DNA of 64,000 bases from Endozoicomonas sp965199185. Lineage in GTDB: Bacteria > Pseudomonadota > Gammaproteobacteria > Pseudomonadales > Endozoicomonadaceae. The translations under genes and the position numbers were made by a program. The stretch's first letter is position 1. Every line of letters starts with the position of its first letter. The notes beneath the pieces were generated by a model that ran no database searches, was not told the DNA's origin, and worked only from the letters and a program-made list of their open reading frames with translations. Positions 12,014-20,978 of this stretch are shown piece after piece. The stretch spans positions 1 through 64,000 of the forward strand of contig CBDAQW010000032.1 of assembly GCA_965199185.1 (NCBI GenBank), in the 5' to 3' direction.

Positions 12014-13729
12014 ATGGATTCGCACAAGAAAAAATTACCGGGAGCAACACCAACGCGCTCCCAACAATCCTTGCCTTTTTGTAACGGTTACGGCTCAGAT
12101 AATACGTCTTCCGTCACCCGTTGGATTACTGATCAACAGCAAAACGATACTCCCGAGGCATACGCCCAATCACTGCTCAGAGCCATTAATGAGATTCTGG
12201 TGTTTAATACTGATGTTGAAACCCTTTTTTCACTCACAGAATTAGTACGCCCGGCACTGTTGAATACCATTCATTTACTGGTTAAAAAGCATTTGTCTAA
12301 TCCCTTTATACTGGATGATGCTAAACAAACTCATTTTGTCGTCTGTGCTGAATTGCACAGAAAAATCACGTTACAGTACCGCTCGCTTGCAGAAGCCGGC
12401 AAAGAGAACAAGAAAACAGACATTCTTGCTCAGGCATTGCATCGTGCCATGATGCACAGCACGTTAACGACGTTATTTTTTAGTCAGCTATACCGACCAG
12501 CAACAGAAGGTGTATGGAGTGAACAGCACCTACTGTATCAACAAGCAACCAGAGAAAAGCTAACTGATTTTTCACAAACAGACCCTTGTTACCCAAAAAA
12601 TAAAGCACTCAGTATTGCCGGTCTTTATAAAAGATCTCTACTACTCTCCCAAAGCCGGACCAATAACCTGAACTATGACGACATTAGTCGTGTTTGGCAG
12701 GTGCTGGCCATCTGGGCGCCTCATTGCAAGTTCACCAAGACATCCGGATTACGCACATTCCTGGCGGTGAATCTGTTTTCAGATGAAGGACTTCATTACG
12801 CACTACCCGACCCCGACAGCGAAATAGAGGGCGTGATGGGGCTAAATGTACAGATACTAATCGCTCAGCTTGCGAGGCTGAAAAGCAGCTCGAACGGCAA
12901 TAACAACAAAAGAAACACCCTCCCTTTTTCTCCGCAACTCATCAATCACCTTGCATCAGCCTGGGCTCGGATCAGTAAGCGCAAGCACTTGAGAATAAAA
13001 ACAGAAGGTTCCTGCAAAATTGCGCCCGGAATGAGTGCAGCCCATTATCATCTGACAGGAGAGCAGGATTTTAATGCGATGGTTGCTCCTTACACAGAAG
13101 ATACTTCTGACGGCAATGATATAATGTCGAATCAGGAGCGAGATGTCTGGTCTGATGTCCGTGGCAGAGAAGGCAGAAAAGAGGAATCCAAAACAGACGA
13201 CATTGAATTGGTTTCAATTCAGTTTGGTAACCATTCTGTAGAACCGGAAAAGCGATTTAAACCGATAGAATGCAACATCATTAATGCCAGTGATAGTGGT
13301 TGCTGCCTCGAGACTGACATTAGCTCAAATCCTAATTTTAGTATCGGAGCGACTGTTGCTGTATGTGCAGCAGACAGTAACGAATGGTCTTTAGCGGTCA
13401 TAAGATGGATTGAGACTCTCGGTTCCGTTGAAACTCTCGAAAACAACAAACTCAGAACTGGTATACAACTATTGCCTTCTGGTACCGAACCCTGTGCTAT
13501 CGCACTGATACACAAAGCTCAGAGAACGACTGCTTTCCAACGCGGTTTTATACTGCCTGCACAACCGGGCAAAGGTCATAACCGCTCTTTGCTCTTATCA
13601 GGATTGGCTATCAGCCCGGGTTTAAAATTCAAGCTTCTGCATCAAGGCTCAATAAAAAAAGGACAACTTGATCAGTGTATATCCAGTACGAGCACTCATA
13701 GTGAATTTCAGTATCATCTGTTTGAGTAA
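12014..13729 (+). CDS. FimW-like PilZ-domain c-di-GMP effector
   Basis: A 571-residue cytoplasmic protein. The long N-terminal region (about 1-390) is helical and not assigned. The C-terminal part looks like a PilZ domain: CNIINASDSGCCLE matches the (D/N)xSxxG strand and IRWIE...RTGIQLLP the closing strands. An upstream RxxxR-like stretch (KRFKPIE) may bind c-di-GMP. In Pseudomonas aeruginosa the gene next to fimX (PA4958, fimW) encodes a c-di-GMP-binding protein acting in type IV pilus surface response; the same adjacency here supports that role. I chose ATG 12014, which has AAGGA six bases upstream, over the GTG at 11999. Identity as FimW is by context and domain, not full alignment. Confidence 0.65.
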   Translation: MDSHKKKLPGATPTRSQQSLPFCNGYGSDNTSSVTRWITDQQQNDTPEAYAQSLLRAINEILVFNTDVETLFSLTELVRPALLNTIHLLVKKHLSNPFILDDAKQTHFVVCAELHRKITLQYRSLAEAGKENKKTDILAQALHRAMMHSTLTTLFFSQLYRPATEGVWSEQHLLYQQATREKLTDFSQTDPCYPKNKALSIAGLYKRSLLLSQSRTNNLNYDDISRVWQVLAIWAPHCKFTKTSGLRTFLAVNLFSDEGLHYALPDPDSEIEGVMGLNVQILIAQLARLKSSSNGNNNKRNTLPFSPQLINHLASAWARISKRKHLRIKTEGSCKIAPGMSAAHYHLTGEQDFNAMVAPYTEDTSDGNDIMSNQERDVWSDVRGREGRKEESKTDDIELVSIQFGNHSVEPEKRFKPIECNIINASDSGCCLETDISSNPNFSIGATVAVCAADSNEWSLAVIRWIETLGSVETLENNKLRTGIQLLPSGTEPCAIALIHKAQRTTAFQRGFILPAQPGKGHNRSLLLSGLAISPGLKFKLLHQGSIKKGQLDQCISSTSTHSEFQYHLFE

Positions 13730-13784
13730 GTGAGGGTGTTAACTCTGAAAATGTGGTATATAAATCCTTTTAGTTTCTGAATGG

Positions 13785-15821
13785 ATGTACAGAAGTCGTA
13801 TGGAATCTCGCACTCTTCCTATTCGTTTATTAGCTATTGAGCATTCACCAAATGATGTTGAACGATGGGTAAAATTATTTCGCTCTGCTGGCTTGACTCA
13901 CCGAATACAATATATCGATTCGCTCTCTAGTTTTGAAAGCTCGCTTGACCTCCAACCCTGGGATATTGTCATCAGCGTTGAGGAAACCCCGTCTATCACA
14001 GGGCAACAATTACTCAAAACCCTTGAATACAAGAAACAAAATATTCCGGTCATCATTATTCTGCCTAAATACAATCCCGAAGTAGCGACCAGATGGCTCG
14101 AGGCAGGTGCTAAAGATGCGATTCCTGCTTCCAGTGAACAACATATTCTTCAGGCAATCTGCAGAGAGATAAATGCTCTTGAGCAACGCCGACAATTGAA
14201 AATCACACGCCGAGAGCTGACTGATACCAATAAGCGATGTCAGCTGCTCTTAAATAATGCCTCCGAGGCCATCGCCTACTTGCATTACGGTATGCACGTA
14301 GAAGCTAACCAAACTTATCTGGATTTATTCGGGTATAAAACGGCTGATGAGTTGGTGGGTATGTCACTTATCGACATGGTCAATAGTGACTCCAGAGACA
14401 TCATAAAACGGCATCTTAAAGAGTTTCAAAAGGGACATTTGATTCCTGAATTTAAATGCCAGCTAATGCATCATGAAGGCAACCTGATTCCTGCCTCCAT
14501 TAAATTTTCTGATGCACAGTATGATAATGAACCCTGCATACAACTGACTATTAAGCCGATTTCTGTCGTTAGACAGACGGCCAACTGCTCAGACTATAAT
14601 TGCTCCCAAGAACAGTTATTAATAGAGGCAAAAACCAAAATCCAAACCTCTGATGCCGCTACTTTGATATGGCTGCAAATTGATAATTATGACGCCATTC
14701 GCAAGACCATAGACATTAGCGGTTTCCTTTCCATTCAAAAAGATGTCCCTGAAATTATCCAAGCGATGATGCCAAATGCATTAACCTGCCGCTTGGGAGA
14801 AGATGTGTTCCTTATTCTGGATACTGAGACTGCGCTTTCTGATATCGAGAGTACTCTTTCACAGCTTCAGGAAGGCATCGACAACCATCTGTTTAGCACA
14901 GAGAACGAAACCATTCACATAATGAATACCATCGGGTATGCAACAACCCAGGCAAGTGATAATTTAGAAAAACTCATCTCCTTCGCACGAACAGCTCATG
15001 GGTACAGCGAGCAAGATGGAAATACGCGCATTAAGCAATATTGCCAGACAGATGATATTCGAATGGAGGCAGATGATAGCGATATTCCGGCACGCATTGA
15101 GCAAGCATTATCTGAAGAAACCTTGCAACTCAACTATCAACCGGTGATTAGCGTTACCGGTGTGGGAGATCAGCACCACTATGAAGTAGTAACCCGCATA
15201 CCTGACAGCGACAATGACTACATTGATACCAAAGACTGTATGAAGTCAGCAGAATTATCCGAGCTTATGCCTTTGATTGATCGCTGGGTATTGCGTCAAT
15301 GCGCTATCGACCTCACCAGAAAGTATAAAAATGGCGAGTTGGTCCATCTGCTTATACCTGTCAGTCAATGGTTCATTAAGGATTCACAATTTGCTTCTTT
15401 CTTAATCAGCTTATTCAAAGCCACACCTACACTAGCAGAGCATATTACTCTTCTGTTTGATGAGTCTACTGCTCTGTTAAACCTGAGAGGTTTGGTTGAT
15501 CTGAACAAAGAGATAGGAAGCAAAGGTGTACAGATCGCAATCAATGAGTTCAGTGGTGATTCCAGAGCCATGAAATTATTACAGCACCTGAATATTTACA
15601 TGGTCCAGCTAAACAACCAATTCACTAAAATACTGGGTAAAGACGAAACAGAGCATCTGAACACCACGCTTAATGTTTTGAGTGATCACAACATCAAATG
15701 TGTTGCTGTTGATATTAACAACTCTCAAGCCATTGCCCACCTTTGGCAAGCAGGCGTAGGGTTTGCCAAAGGTGATTACATTGGCAAACCTTCACACTCG
15801 ATGAACTATGAGTTTGAGTGA
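13785..15821 (+). CDS. fimX: FimX-like receiver-PAS-GGDEF-EAL protein with degenerate catalytic motifs
   Basis: A 678-residue protein with the FimX order: a receiver-like domain (1-130), PAS (about 145-260), GGDEF (about 270-410) and EAL (about 425-675). The receiver lacks the phospho-acceptor Asp (DIVISVEE). The GGDEF signature is LGEDVF and the EAL signature is EVV (YEVVTR), so neither cyclase nor phosphodiesterase activity is expected; FimX of Pseudomonas is likewise a c-di-GMP sensor through a degenerate EAL domain and promotes type IV pilus assembly. It follows the FimW-like gene by 55 bp. The start is uncertain: ATG 13785 or ATG 13800 (MESRTLPIRLL), neither with a strong ribosome site. 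The 3' end overlaps the convergent ABC ATPase gene by 16 bp. Confidence 0.8.
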   Translation: MYRSRMESRTLPIRLLAIEHSPNDVERWVKLFRSAGLTHRIQYIDSLSSFESSLDLQPWDIVISVEETPSITGQQLLKTLEYKKQNIPVIIILPKYNPEVATRWLEAGAKDAIPASSEQHILQAICREINALEQRRQLKITRRELTDTNKRCQLLLNNASEAIAYLHYGMHVEANQTYLDLFGYKTADELVGMSLIDMVNSDSRDIIKRHLKEFQKGHLIPEFKCQLMHHEGNLIPASIKFSDAQYDNEPCIQLTIKPISVVRQTANCSDYNCSQEQLLIEAKTKIQTSDAATLIWLQIDNYDAIRKTIDISGFLSIQKDVPEIIQAMMPNALTCRLGEDVFLILDTETALSDIESTLSQLQEGIDNHLFSTENETIHIMNTIGYATTQASDNLEKLISFARTAHGYSEQDGNTRIKQYCQTDDIRMEADDSDIPARIEQALSEETLQLNYQPVISVTGVGDQHHYEVVTRIPDSDNDYIDTKDCMKSAELSELMPLIDRWVLRQCAIDLTRKYKNGELVHLLIPVSQWFIKDSQFASFLISLFKATPTLAEHITLLFDESTALLNLRGLVDLNKEIGSKGVQIAINEFSGDSRAMKLLQHLNIYMVQLNNQFTKILGKDETEHLNTTLNVLSDHNIKCVAVDINNSQAIAHLWQAGVGFAKGDYIGKPSHSMNYEFE

Positions 15822-16450
15822 TAGTCCTGCAAATTGATTACCTGACCACTGATTGGTAAATCCTGAGCATCATGCGTCACCATTAAAGCCGGAATATTCC
15901 GGCTTTTTATTTGCCCAAAAACAAACTCACGAAACTGGCCACGCAATTCCGCATCCAATTTGGAGAAAGGCTCATCGAGTAAAATCAGCCGAGGTTCTGA
16001 TAATAAGGTTCGCATCAGGCTGATACGAGCTCGCTGCCCTCCCGAAATATTTTCAGGCGTTTTGTTGTCAAAGCCTTCAAGACCACAGTCGGTCAGAGCC
16101 TCTCTCACCATTTTTAGCCGCTCAGGGCGACGGTAATGTTTGGGAATTCCAAAAGTGAGATTTTCCCCCACCGTCATATGAGGAAATAACAGATGATCCT
16201 GAAATTGCAGACCGATTCTACGACGATGAGTGGGCAAGTTGTTCAGCAAGACATCATCCAGATACAAGGCGCCCGATGTTGAAAACATGGTATCCAGCGT
16301 ACCTGAGATAAAATTCAACAAGCTGCTTTTACCGCTACCGCTGGGACCCATAACCGACAGAATAGCACCATTGTCTACTGAGAATTCCAGACCACTGAAC
16401 AACGACTCTCCATCATTAGTAATACCAATTTTACGAGCAATGAAGGTCAT
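15806..16450 (-). CDS. ynjD: ABC transporter ATP-binding protein, YnjD-like
   Basis: The 214-residue nucleotide-binding subunit has Walker A GPSGSGKSS, signature ISGGQRARISL, Walker B LILLDEPFSKLD and the H-loop MVTHDAQD. ATG 16450 overlaps the TGA of the upstream permease (ATGA), which implies translational coupling; an upstream in-frame extension lies wholly inside the permease gene and was discarded. With the two following genes on the same strand it forms a YnjB-YnjC-YnjD type importer whose substrate is not established (related to thiamine and iron systems). The 3' end overlaps fimX. Confidence 0.85.
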   Translation of the reverse strand: MTFIARKIGITNDGESLFSGLEFSVDNGAILSVMGPSGSGKSSLLNFISGTLDTMFSTSGALYLDDVLLNNLPTHRRRIGLQFQDHLLFPHMTVGENLTFGIPKHYRRPERLKMVREALTDCGLEGFDNKTPENISGGQRARISLMRTLLSEPRLILLDEPFSKLDAELRGQFREFVFGQIKSRNIPALMVTHDAQDLPISGQVINLQDYHSNS

Positions 16451-18126
16451 TGATTCAGTCTCCTTACCAGCTTGCCTTTTCTTAATGTCCAGACGCTCAA
16501 CACAGCAATTGCAGCATAACAAAGCAGGGGTAATAACATCTGCACCAATGCATAAACGCCAATCAAGCGCCGGTTACCTCCAGATACCAGACTCACCGCT
16601 TCTGTGGTGACTGTCGGAATTCTGCCAGCACTGGCAAACAGGGTCGGCAAATATTGTGCGATACTCACTGCAAAGCCAAGAGCAAAGCAGCTCAATACTG
16701 GTCGCCAAAGAATCTTCAGCTTTATCTTCCACCAGGTTTTTATTGGCGATCCAGACAACATCTGCCCCTGAATACTGTGCCGCACATCATAACTGTGCCA
16801 AGGGCCAGAAAGACTGAGATAACAATAGGGCAGTACAAAAATCAGGTGAATGGCAGCTACCGTTAACCAATGACCTTCAACATTCATCCAGAGCAGAAAG
16901 ACTTGAATACCGAAAACAAAGGTCATCTGTGGCAACAGTAGCGGTATGTACATAATGGCCTTGGTATGGCTTGCTTCTTTTTTACCAAACTCCAGCAAAA
17001 TGATGGCAAGACTGACCGCCAAAAAAGAAGCCGTCATACCAATCATCAGCGCATTCAAAATAGGCTCAGACAAATGTGTCCAGGCTCGCTCCCAGGCTCT
17101 CACCGACCAGTTCGGCGAGAGCGATGGAAAGCGCCAGCGCCAGACAAAAGACCAGATAACCAACACAACGGTGCTCAAACTAAAAAGACATAAAAGACAG
17201 CGCCAGAGTATTAAAGCAACTACTTCTGCGTATTCTCCAAAATAGCCTCTACTGCCGTTGGTCAGCCATTTGCCATAACATCGCAAGATTGTTTTTTCAG
17301 CGAGATAAAACAGCAAAATACTGACCAGTACCAACGCCAGTAACAACAAGCTGCCAGCCGCGGCCTGAAGTCGTAATGTAAGATCTGCATCTTGCAACCA
17401 GTGAAAAATCTGCACTGCAAATAATGGCGGATTGGTTGGTCCAAGTATCAGAGCAACATCTACCACCGAAACCGAAAATGCCAGAACGGTATACACAGGC
17501 AACCGGATCATCGGATAAAGCCTTGGCCAAATCAGTTTCATCCAGACCGTCCACCGCTGATAACCAAGACTTTGTCCGACTTTAATGGTTTCAGTGATGG
17601 GCAATTGGCTAATCGCTGCAATCAACATAAACAGGAGAAAGGGCGTTTCCTTAATGATCAGCAGCAACATATAGCTCAGCCCAAGAGGATCCTGAACACT
17701 CTGCCAGTCTGGCGGATGACTCCACTCAAAAGGTATTGCTAAAAATCGAGCTAACAAACCACTGGGCATAAGAACAAAAGCTATACCAAAGGCCAGGGCA
17801 ACATGAGGAGCAGCCATCACTGGCGATAACCAGCGCTGCATTTTCTTCCAGAGGGGACTTCCCCAAGTAATACTGACAACACTGAAAGCCAATATCAGCG
17901 AGATTAATGTTGAAAAGATGCCGGTAGTAAACGACAGGCTCAACATTTCAAGTAATTTTGGCGTATACAACAGTTGTCGCCAGAAAAATAAACCCGGTGT
18001 TTCAAAGCCTAACACCGGCATATAACCAAAAGCAGGAAATACGGCACCAGCCAGACCAGCTAAAACCGGAATCAAAAATAACAAGGTCACCACAGCGGGT
18101 ACTGTGGTGACGGAAGGATACTTCAA
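16447..18126 (-). CDS. ynjC: ABC transporter permease with two fused membrane halves, YnjC-like
   Basis: A 559-residue inner membrane protein with about twelve hydrophobic segments in two halves, each carrying a binding-protein-dependent permease region (first near IKVGQSLGYQRWTVWMKLIW, second near GSPIKTWWKIKLK, the EAA-type loops that contact the ATPase). Such fused permeases occur in the YnjC and ferric-iron (FbpB) families. The start appears to be TTG at 18126, five bases after the end of the binding-protein gene; AGG in that gene's tail can act as ribosome site. Same operon as ynjB and ynjD. Confidence 0.85.
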   Translation of the reverse strand: MKYPSVTTVPAVVTLLFLIPVLAGLAGAVFPAFGYMPVLGFETPGLFFWRQLLYTPKLLEMLSLSFTTGIFSTLISLILAFSVVSITWGSPLWKKMQRWLSPVMAAPHVALAFGIAFVLMPSGLLARFLAIPFEWSHPPDWQSVQDPLGLSYMLLLIIKETPFLLFMLIAAISQLPITETIKVGQSLGYQRWTVWMKLIWPRLYPMIRLPVYTVLAFSVSVVDVALILGPTNPPLFAVQIFHWLQDADLTLRLQAAAGSLLLLALVLVSILLFYLAEKTILRCYGKWLTNGSRGYFGEYAEVVALILWRCLLCLFSLSTVVLVIWSFVWRWRFPSLSPNWSVRAWERAWTHLSEPILNALMIGMTASFLAVSLAIILLEFGKKEASHTKAIMYIPLLLPQMTFVFGIQVFLLWMNVEGHWLTVAAIHLIFVLPYCYLSLSGPWHSYDVRHSIQGQMLSGSPIKTWWKIKLKILWRPVLSCFALGFAVSIAQYLPTLFASAGRIPTVTTEAVSLVSGGNRRLIGVYALVQMLLPLLCYAAIAVLSVWTLRKGKLVRRLNQ

Positions 18127-18131
18127 ACTAC

Positions 18132-19340
18132 TTACCTGTATCGTTTCTGCCAGGCTTGCTCCAGAGCCGTTGTCCAGGAGCTGTGAGGTTCAGGCAGGGT
18201 TTTACCCAGCTGCTCTGCCGACAGAGTAGCAATACCCAGAGACAGCTTTTTAAATCGTGCTTTATCGGATGGTTTAAGACGCGCCATAGAAAGTACGGTC
18301 GGGTCTCCCCAGGTGTCAGGGTCCGCTTTCTTCGCCTGAGCTTCCGGCGACAGCAAAAAGTCAGCCACTACCCTGGCGGCTTCTGTCGCGCTGCTGTTAT
18401 AGGGAATAGCGAGGAAATGGGTATTACCGACAGTTCCACCCTTATGAACATAAGTTCTTACAGTATCGGCCAATTCGCCAGCGACTATGGCAGAGCTTGC
18501 ATAGGATGGATTAAACGTCATAGACAGCATGATTTCACCATCATCCAACAGTGGTGTGAGCGCAAGGTTATTAGCCGGGAACGCTTTGCCTTTACGCCAT
18601 AATAGTGGATGCAGTTGATCAAGATATTGCCACAATGGTGAGGTCACTTTTTCAAAATCAACAGTGCTGACATCTTTTTGCAGTAATTCCTGGTTTTCTG
18701 TCAACTCAGTGAGCAACTGTTTAAGAAACGTGGTCCCGATAAAGTCAGGTGGCAGCGGATAAGTGACACGTCCTTTATTCTTTTCAGCAAAGGCGAGCAA
18801 CTCCTGAGCACTGGCTGGCGGTGTTTTGATTTCAGCACTGTCATAAATAAACACCAGTTGAGCCATTCCCCAGGGGGATTCATACCCATCGGTAGGTTCA
18901 CCAAAATCAACGACCGTGGTTTTCTTTTCAACAGGATCAACACCTTTGAAAGAGGGTAGAGATTCAGCAAAAGGTCCATAAAGAAGACCGTTCTGTTTCA
19001 TGGATTTAAAATTTTCACCATTAATCCAGACCAGATCCACTGTGCCTTTCTCAGTTCTGCCTGCATTTTTTTCTGCCAATACCCGACTAACGACACTGGC
19101 TGCATCATTAATCTTGATATGTTTAAGAGTAATACCATAGCGTTTTTTCACTTCATCAGTTGCCCAGACAATATAATCATTAATCTGGTTACTGCCGCCC
19201 CAGGCGTTAAAATAAACCGTTTGACCCCGTGCTTTTTTCTGAACTTGTTTCCAGTTATCAGAATCAGCTGCCTGAACCGTTACTGCACAAAGCAGTGCAA
19301 TACCAAGCAGCAGGCATCTACGTAATTTTTCAAACTGCAT
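18132..19340 (-). CDS. ynjB: ABC transporter substrate-binding protein, YnjB-like
   Basis: A 402-residue periplasmic protein with a signal peptide (MQFEKLRRCLLLGIALLCAV, cleavage after VQAA near residue 25). The mature start KARGQTVYFNAWGGSNQIND is characteristic of the YnjB family of type 2 periplasmic binding proteins. ATG 19340 is preceded by AGGAAT. It is the first gene of the ynjBCD-type operon. Substrate unknown. The transporter lies between fimX and serB, which are adjacent in Pseudomonas, so the operon looks inserted into a conserved neighbourhood. Confidence 0.85.
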   Translation of the reverse strand: MQFEKLRRCLLLGIALLCAVTVQAADSDNWKQVQKKARGQTVYFNAWGGSNQINDYIVWATDEVKKRYGITLKHIKINDAASVVSRVLAEKNAGRTEKGTVDLVWINGENFKSMKQNGLLYGPFAESLPSFKGVDPVEKKTTVVDFGEPTDGYESPWGMAQLVFIYDSAEIKTPPASAQELLAFAEKNKGRVTYPLPPDFIGTTFLKQLLTELTENQELLQKDVSTVDFEKVTSPLWQYLDQLHPLLWRKGKAFPANNLALTPLLDDGEIMLSMTFNPSYASSAIVAGELADTVRTYVHKGGTVGNTHFLAIPYNSSATEAARVVADFLLSPEAQAKKADPDTWGDPTVLSMARLKPSDKARFKKLSLGIATLSAEQLGKTLPEPHSSWTTALEQAWQKRYR

Positions 19341-19358
19341 AGTTCTGCTTATTCCTCT

Positions 19359-20585
19359 TTATATTTTTAATGTCTGGAGATCTTTTTCGCTAAACCCTAA
19401 TAGATAAAGAATGCTGTCCAAACCTAATGTAGATATTGATTGTCGTGCGCTTTGTTTCACCAGTGGTTTGGCTCTGAACGCGACCCCTAAACCAGCAACA
19501 CTGAGCATGGGTAGGTCGTTAGCACCATCACCAACCGCAATTACCTGTTCCAGGGTGACTCCTTCGTCAGAAGCAATCTGTTTCAGAAGATCTGCTTTGC
19601 GCTGGCCGTTAACGATTTCGCCGGTTACCTGACCAGTGACCTGACCATCCACTATCTCTAGTTCGTTGGCGTAAATATAATCAATTCCCAACTTATTCTG
19701 AAGAAAGTGAGCAAAATAAGTAAACCCTCCGGAAAGAATGGCGGTTCGATAACCTAGGGAGCGAAGGGTTTTGATTAATCGTTCAGCACCTTCGGTGAGC
19801 TTTAGTTTTTCAGCAATCCCTTCGAGGACAGATTCATCAAGTCCTTTAAGCATGGCTAGCCTTGCACGAAAACTGTCGTTAAAATCCAGCTCGCCCTGCA
19901 TGGCTCTTTCGGTAATTTCAGCCACCTGATCACCAACACCGGCCGCTTCTGCCAGCAAGTCAATTACTTCCGCTTCAATTAGGGTGGAATCCATATCAAA
20001 CACTACCAGTCGACGATTACGCCGATACACGCTGTCTTCCTGAAAAGCAACATCCACATCCAGCTCTGCAGCCAGATGCAGAAATTCAGCTCTTAAAGCG
20101 TTGAGGTCCGGTGTCGTGCCACGCACTGAAAACTCAAGACAGGAAGATGGCTGAGTAACATCATCATGCTGCAAAGAGCGCCGCCCGGACAGTCTCGAGA
20201 TATGATCGATATTAAGCCCATATCGAGCTGTGATACCCGACACCATGGCAATCTGCTCAGCGGTCACATTCCTGGATAAGAGCGTGAGGATGTAACGGTT
20301 TTTCCCTTGCCCGGAAACCCAGAGTTCATAGTCCTCTTCAGAAATTGGTTGATAGTTGAACTGTAATTCCCGCTCATGAAAATGGAACAGTAAGTCCTTC
20401 AGCACAGGTGCTTCACTACTACCATCGGGCAAACGAACAACAATCCCCCAAGTAAGTGTGTCGTGTATGACAGACTGACCAATATCAAGAATTTCCAGCC
20501 CGTAACCCGCCATAATGGAGGTAATCGATGAAGTAAGACCGGGTTTATCGCGCCCGGTAACGTTGATCAGTATGATATCACTCAT
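19359..20585 (-). CDS. serB: Phosphoserine phosphatase SerB with N-terminal ACT domains
   Basis: SerB catalyses the last step of serine synthesis, O-phospho-L-serine to L-serine. The 408-residue protein has two ACT-like regulatory domains (about 1-175; first begins ILINVTGRDKPGLTSSI) and a HAD phosphatase domain with the nucleophile motif DMDSTLIE, the Ser/Lys motifs ILSGGF and RKADLLK, and the Mg-binding GDGANDLPML. The length matches the gammaproteobacterial long form. The first enzyme of the pathway, SerA, is encoded at 40438-41667. It lies just downstream of a 209-bp inverted-repeat element. Confidence 0.97.
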   Translation of the reverse strand: MSDIILINVTGRDKPGLTSSITSIMAGYGLEILDIGQSVIHDTLTWGIVVRLPDGSSEAPVLKDLLFHFHERELQFNYQPISEEDYELWVSGQGKNRYILTLLSRNVTAEQIAMVSGITARYGLNIDHISRLSGRRSLQHDDVTQPSSCLEFSVRGTTPDLNALRAEFLHLAAELDVDVAFQEDSVYRRNRRLVVFDMDSTLIEAEVIDLLAEAAGVGDQVAEITERAMQGELDFNDSFRARLAMLKGLDESVLEGIAEKLKLTEGAERLIKTLRSLGYRTAILSGGFTYFAHFLQNKLGIDYIYANELEIVDGQVTGQVTGEIVNGQRKADLLKQIASDEGVTLEQVIAVGDGANDLPMLSVAGLGVAFRAKPLVKQSARQSISTLGLDSILYLLGFSEKDLQTLKI

Positions 20586-20637
20586 ATCTGAACCTGAATT
20601 ATTAGAATTAAATCGCAGTCTACCATGCTCTGACAGC

Positions 20638-20846
20638 TAAGTACCCGGTCATATTGTATCGAGTATTTCTGATTTATTGGGCTGGTGCTATGCAAGGCGC
20701 AACGACGAGAGCATAGCAAGCTATGTGACCAGAGTTGTAACGAAGCACGACTGCATGGATGCAGGAGGTAGAGCAACGCAGGAGCATTTGCCGAGAGTAC
20801 CTGAACAATGAGTCAGAAAATATAATTTCATATGACTGGGTACTTA
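20638..20846. mobile_element. 209-bp MITE-like element (TAAGTACCC family)
   Basis: The left end TAAGTACCCGGTCATAT (20638-20654) and right end ATATGACTGGGTACTTA (20830-20846) are inverted repeats with one mismatch. Both ends include TA, consistent with a TA target duplication. The similarity continues inward: left TATTTCTGATTTATTG and, reversed, right TATTTTCTGACTCATTG. No coding capacity. The 393-bp gap between serB and the next gene is mostly this element. Related sequences are at 28290-28329 (ends only) and 9488-9540 (one decayed end). Confidence 0.75.
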
Positions 20847-20978
20847 TACCCATCGCCTTTGAAGATGTGGAGGTGTTGGCTGCGCTCACTCATCCACCTC
20901 TCCAAATCCAATGAGCATGCATGATTTTCATCCCGCTTCTGTTACGATAATTCCAATCACAAACTATGGAGCTAATCT

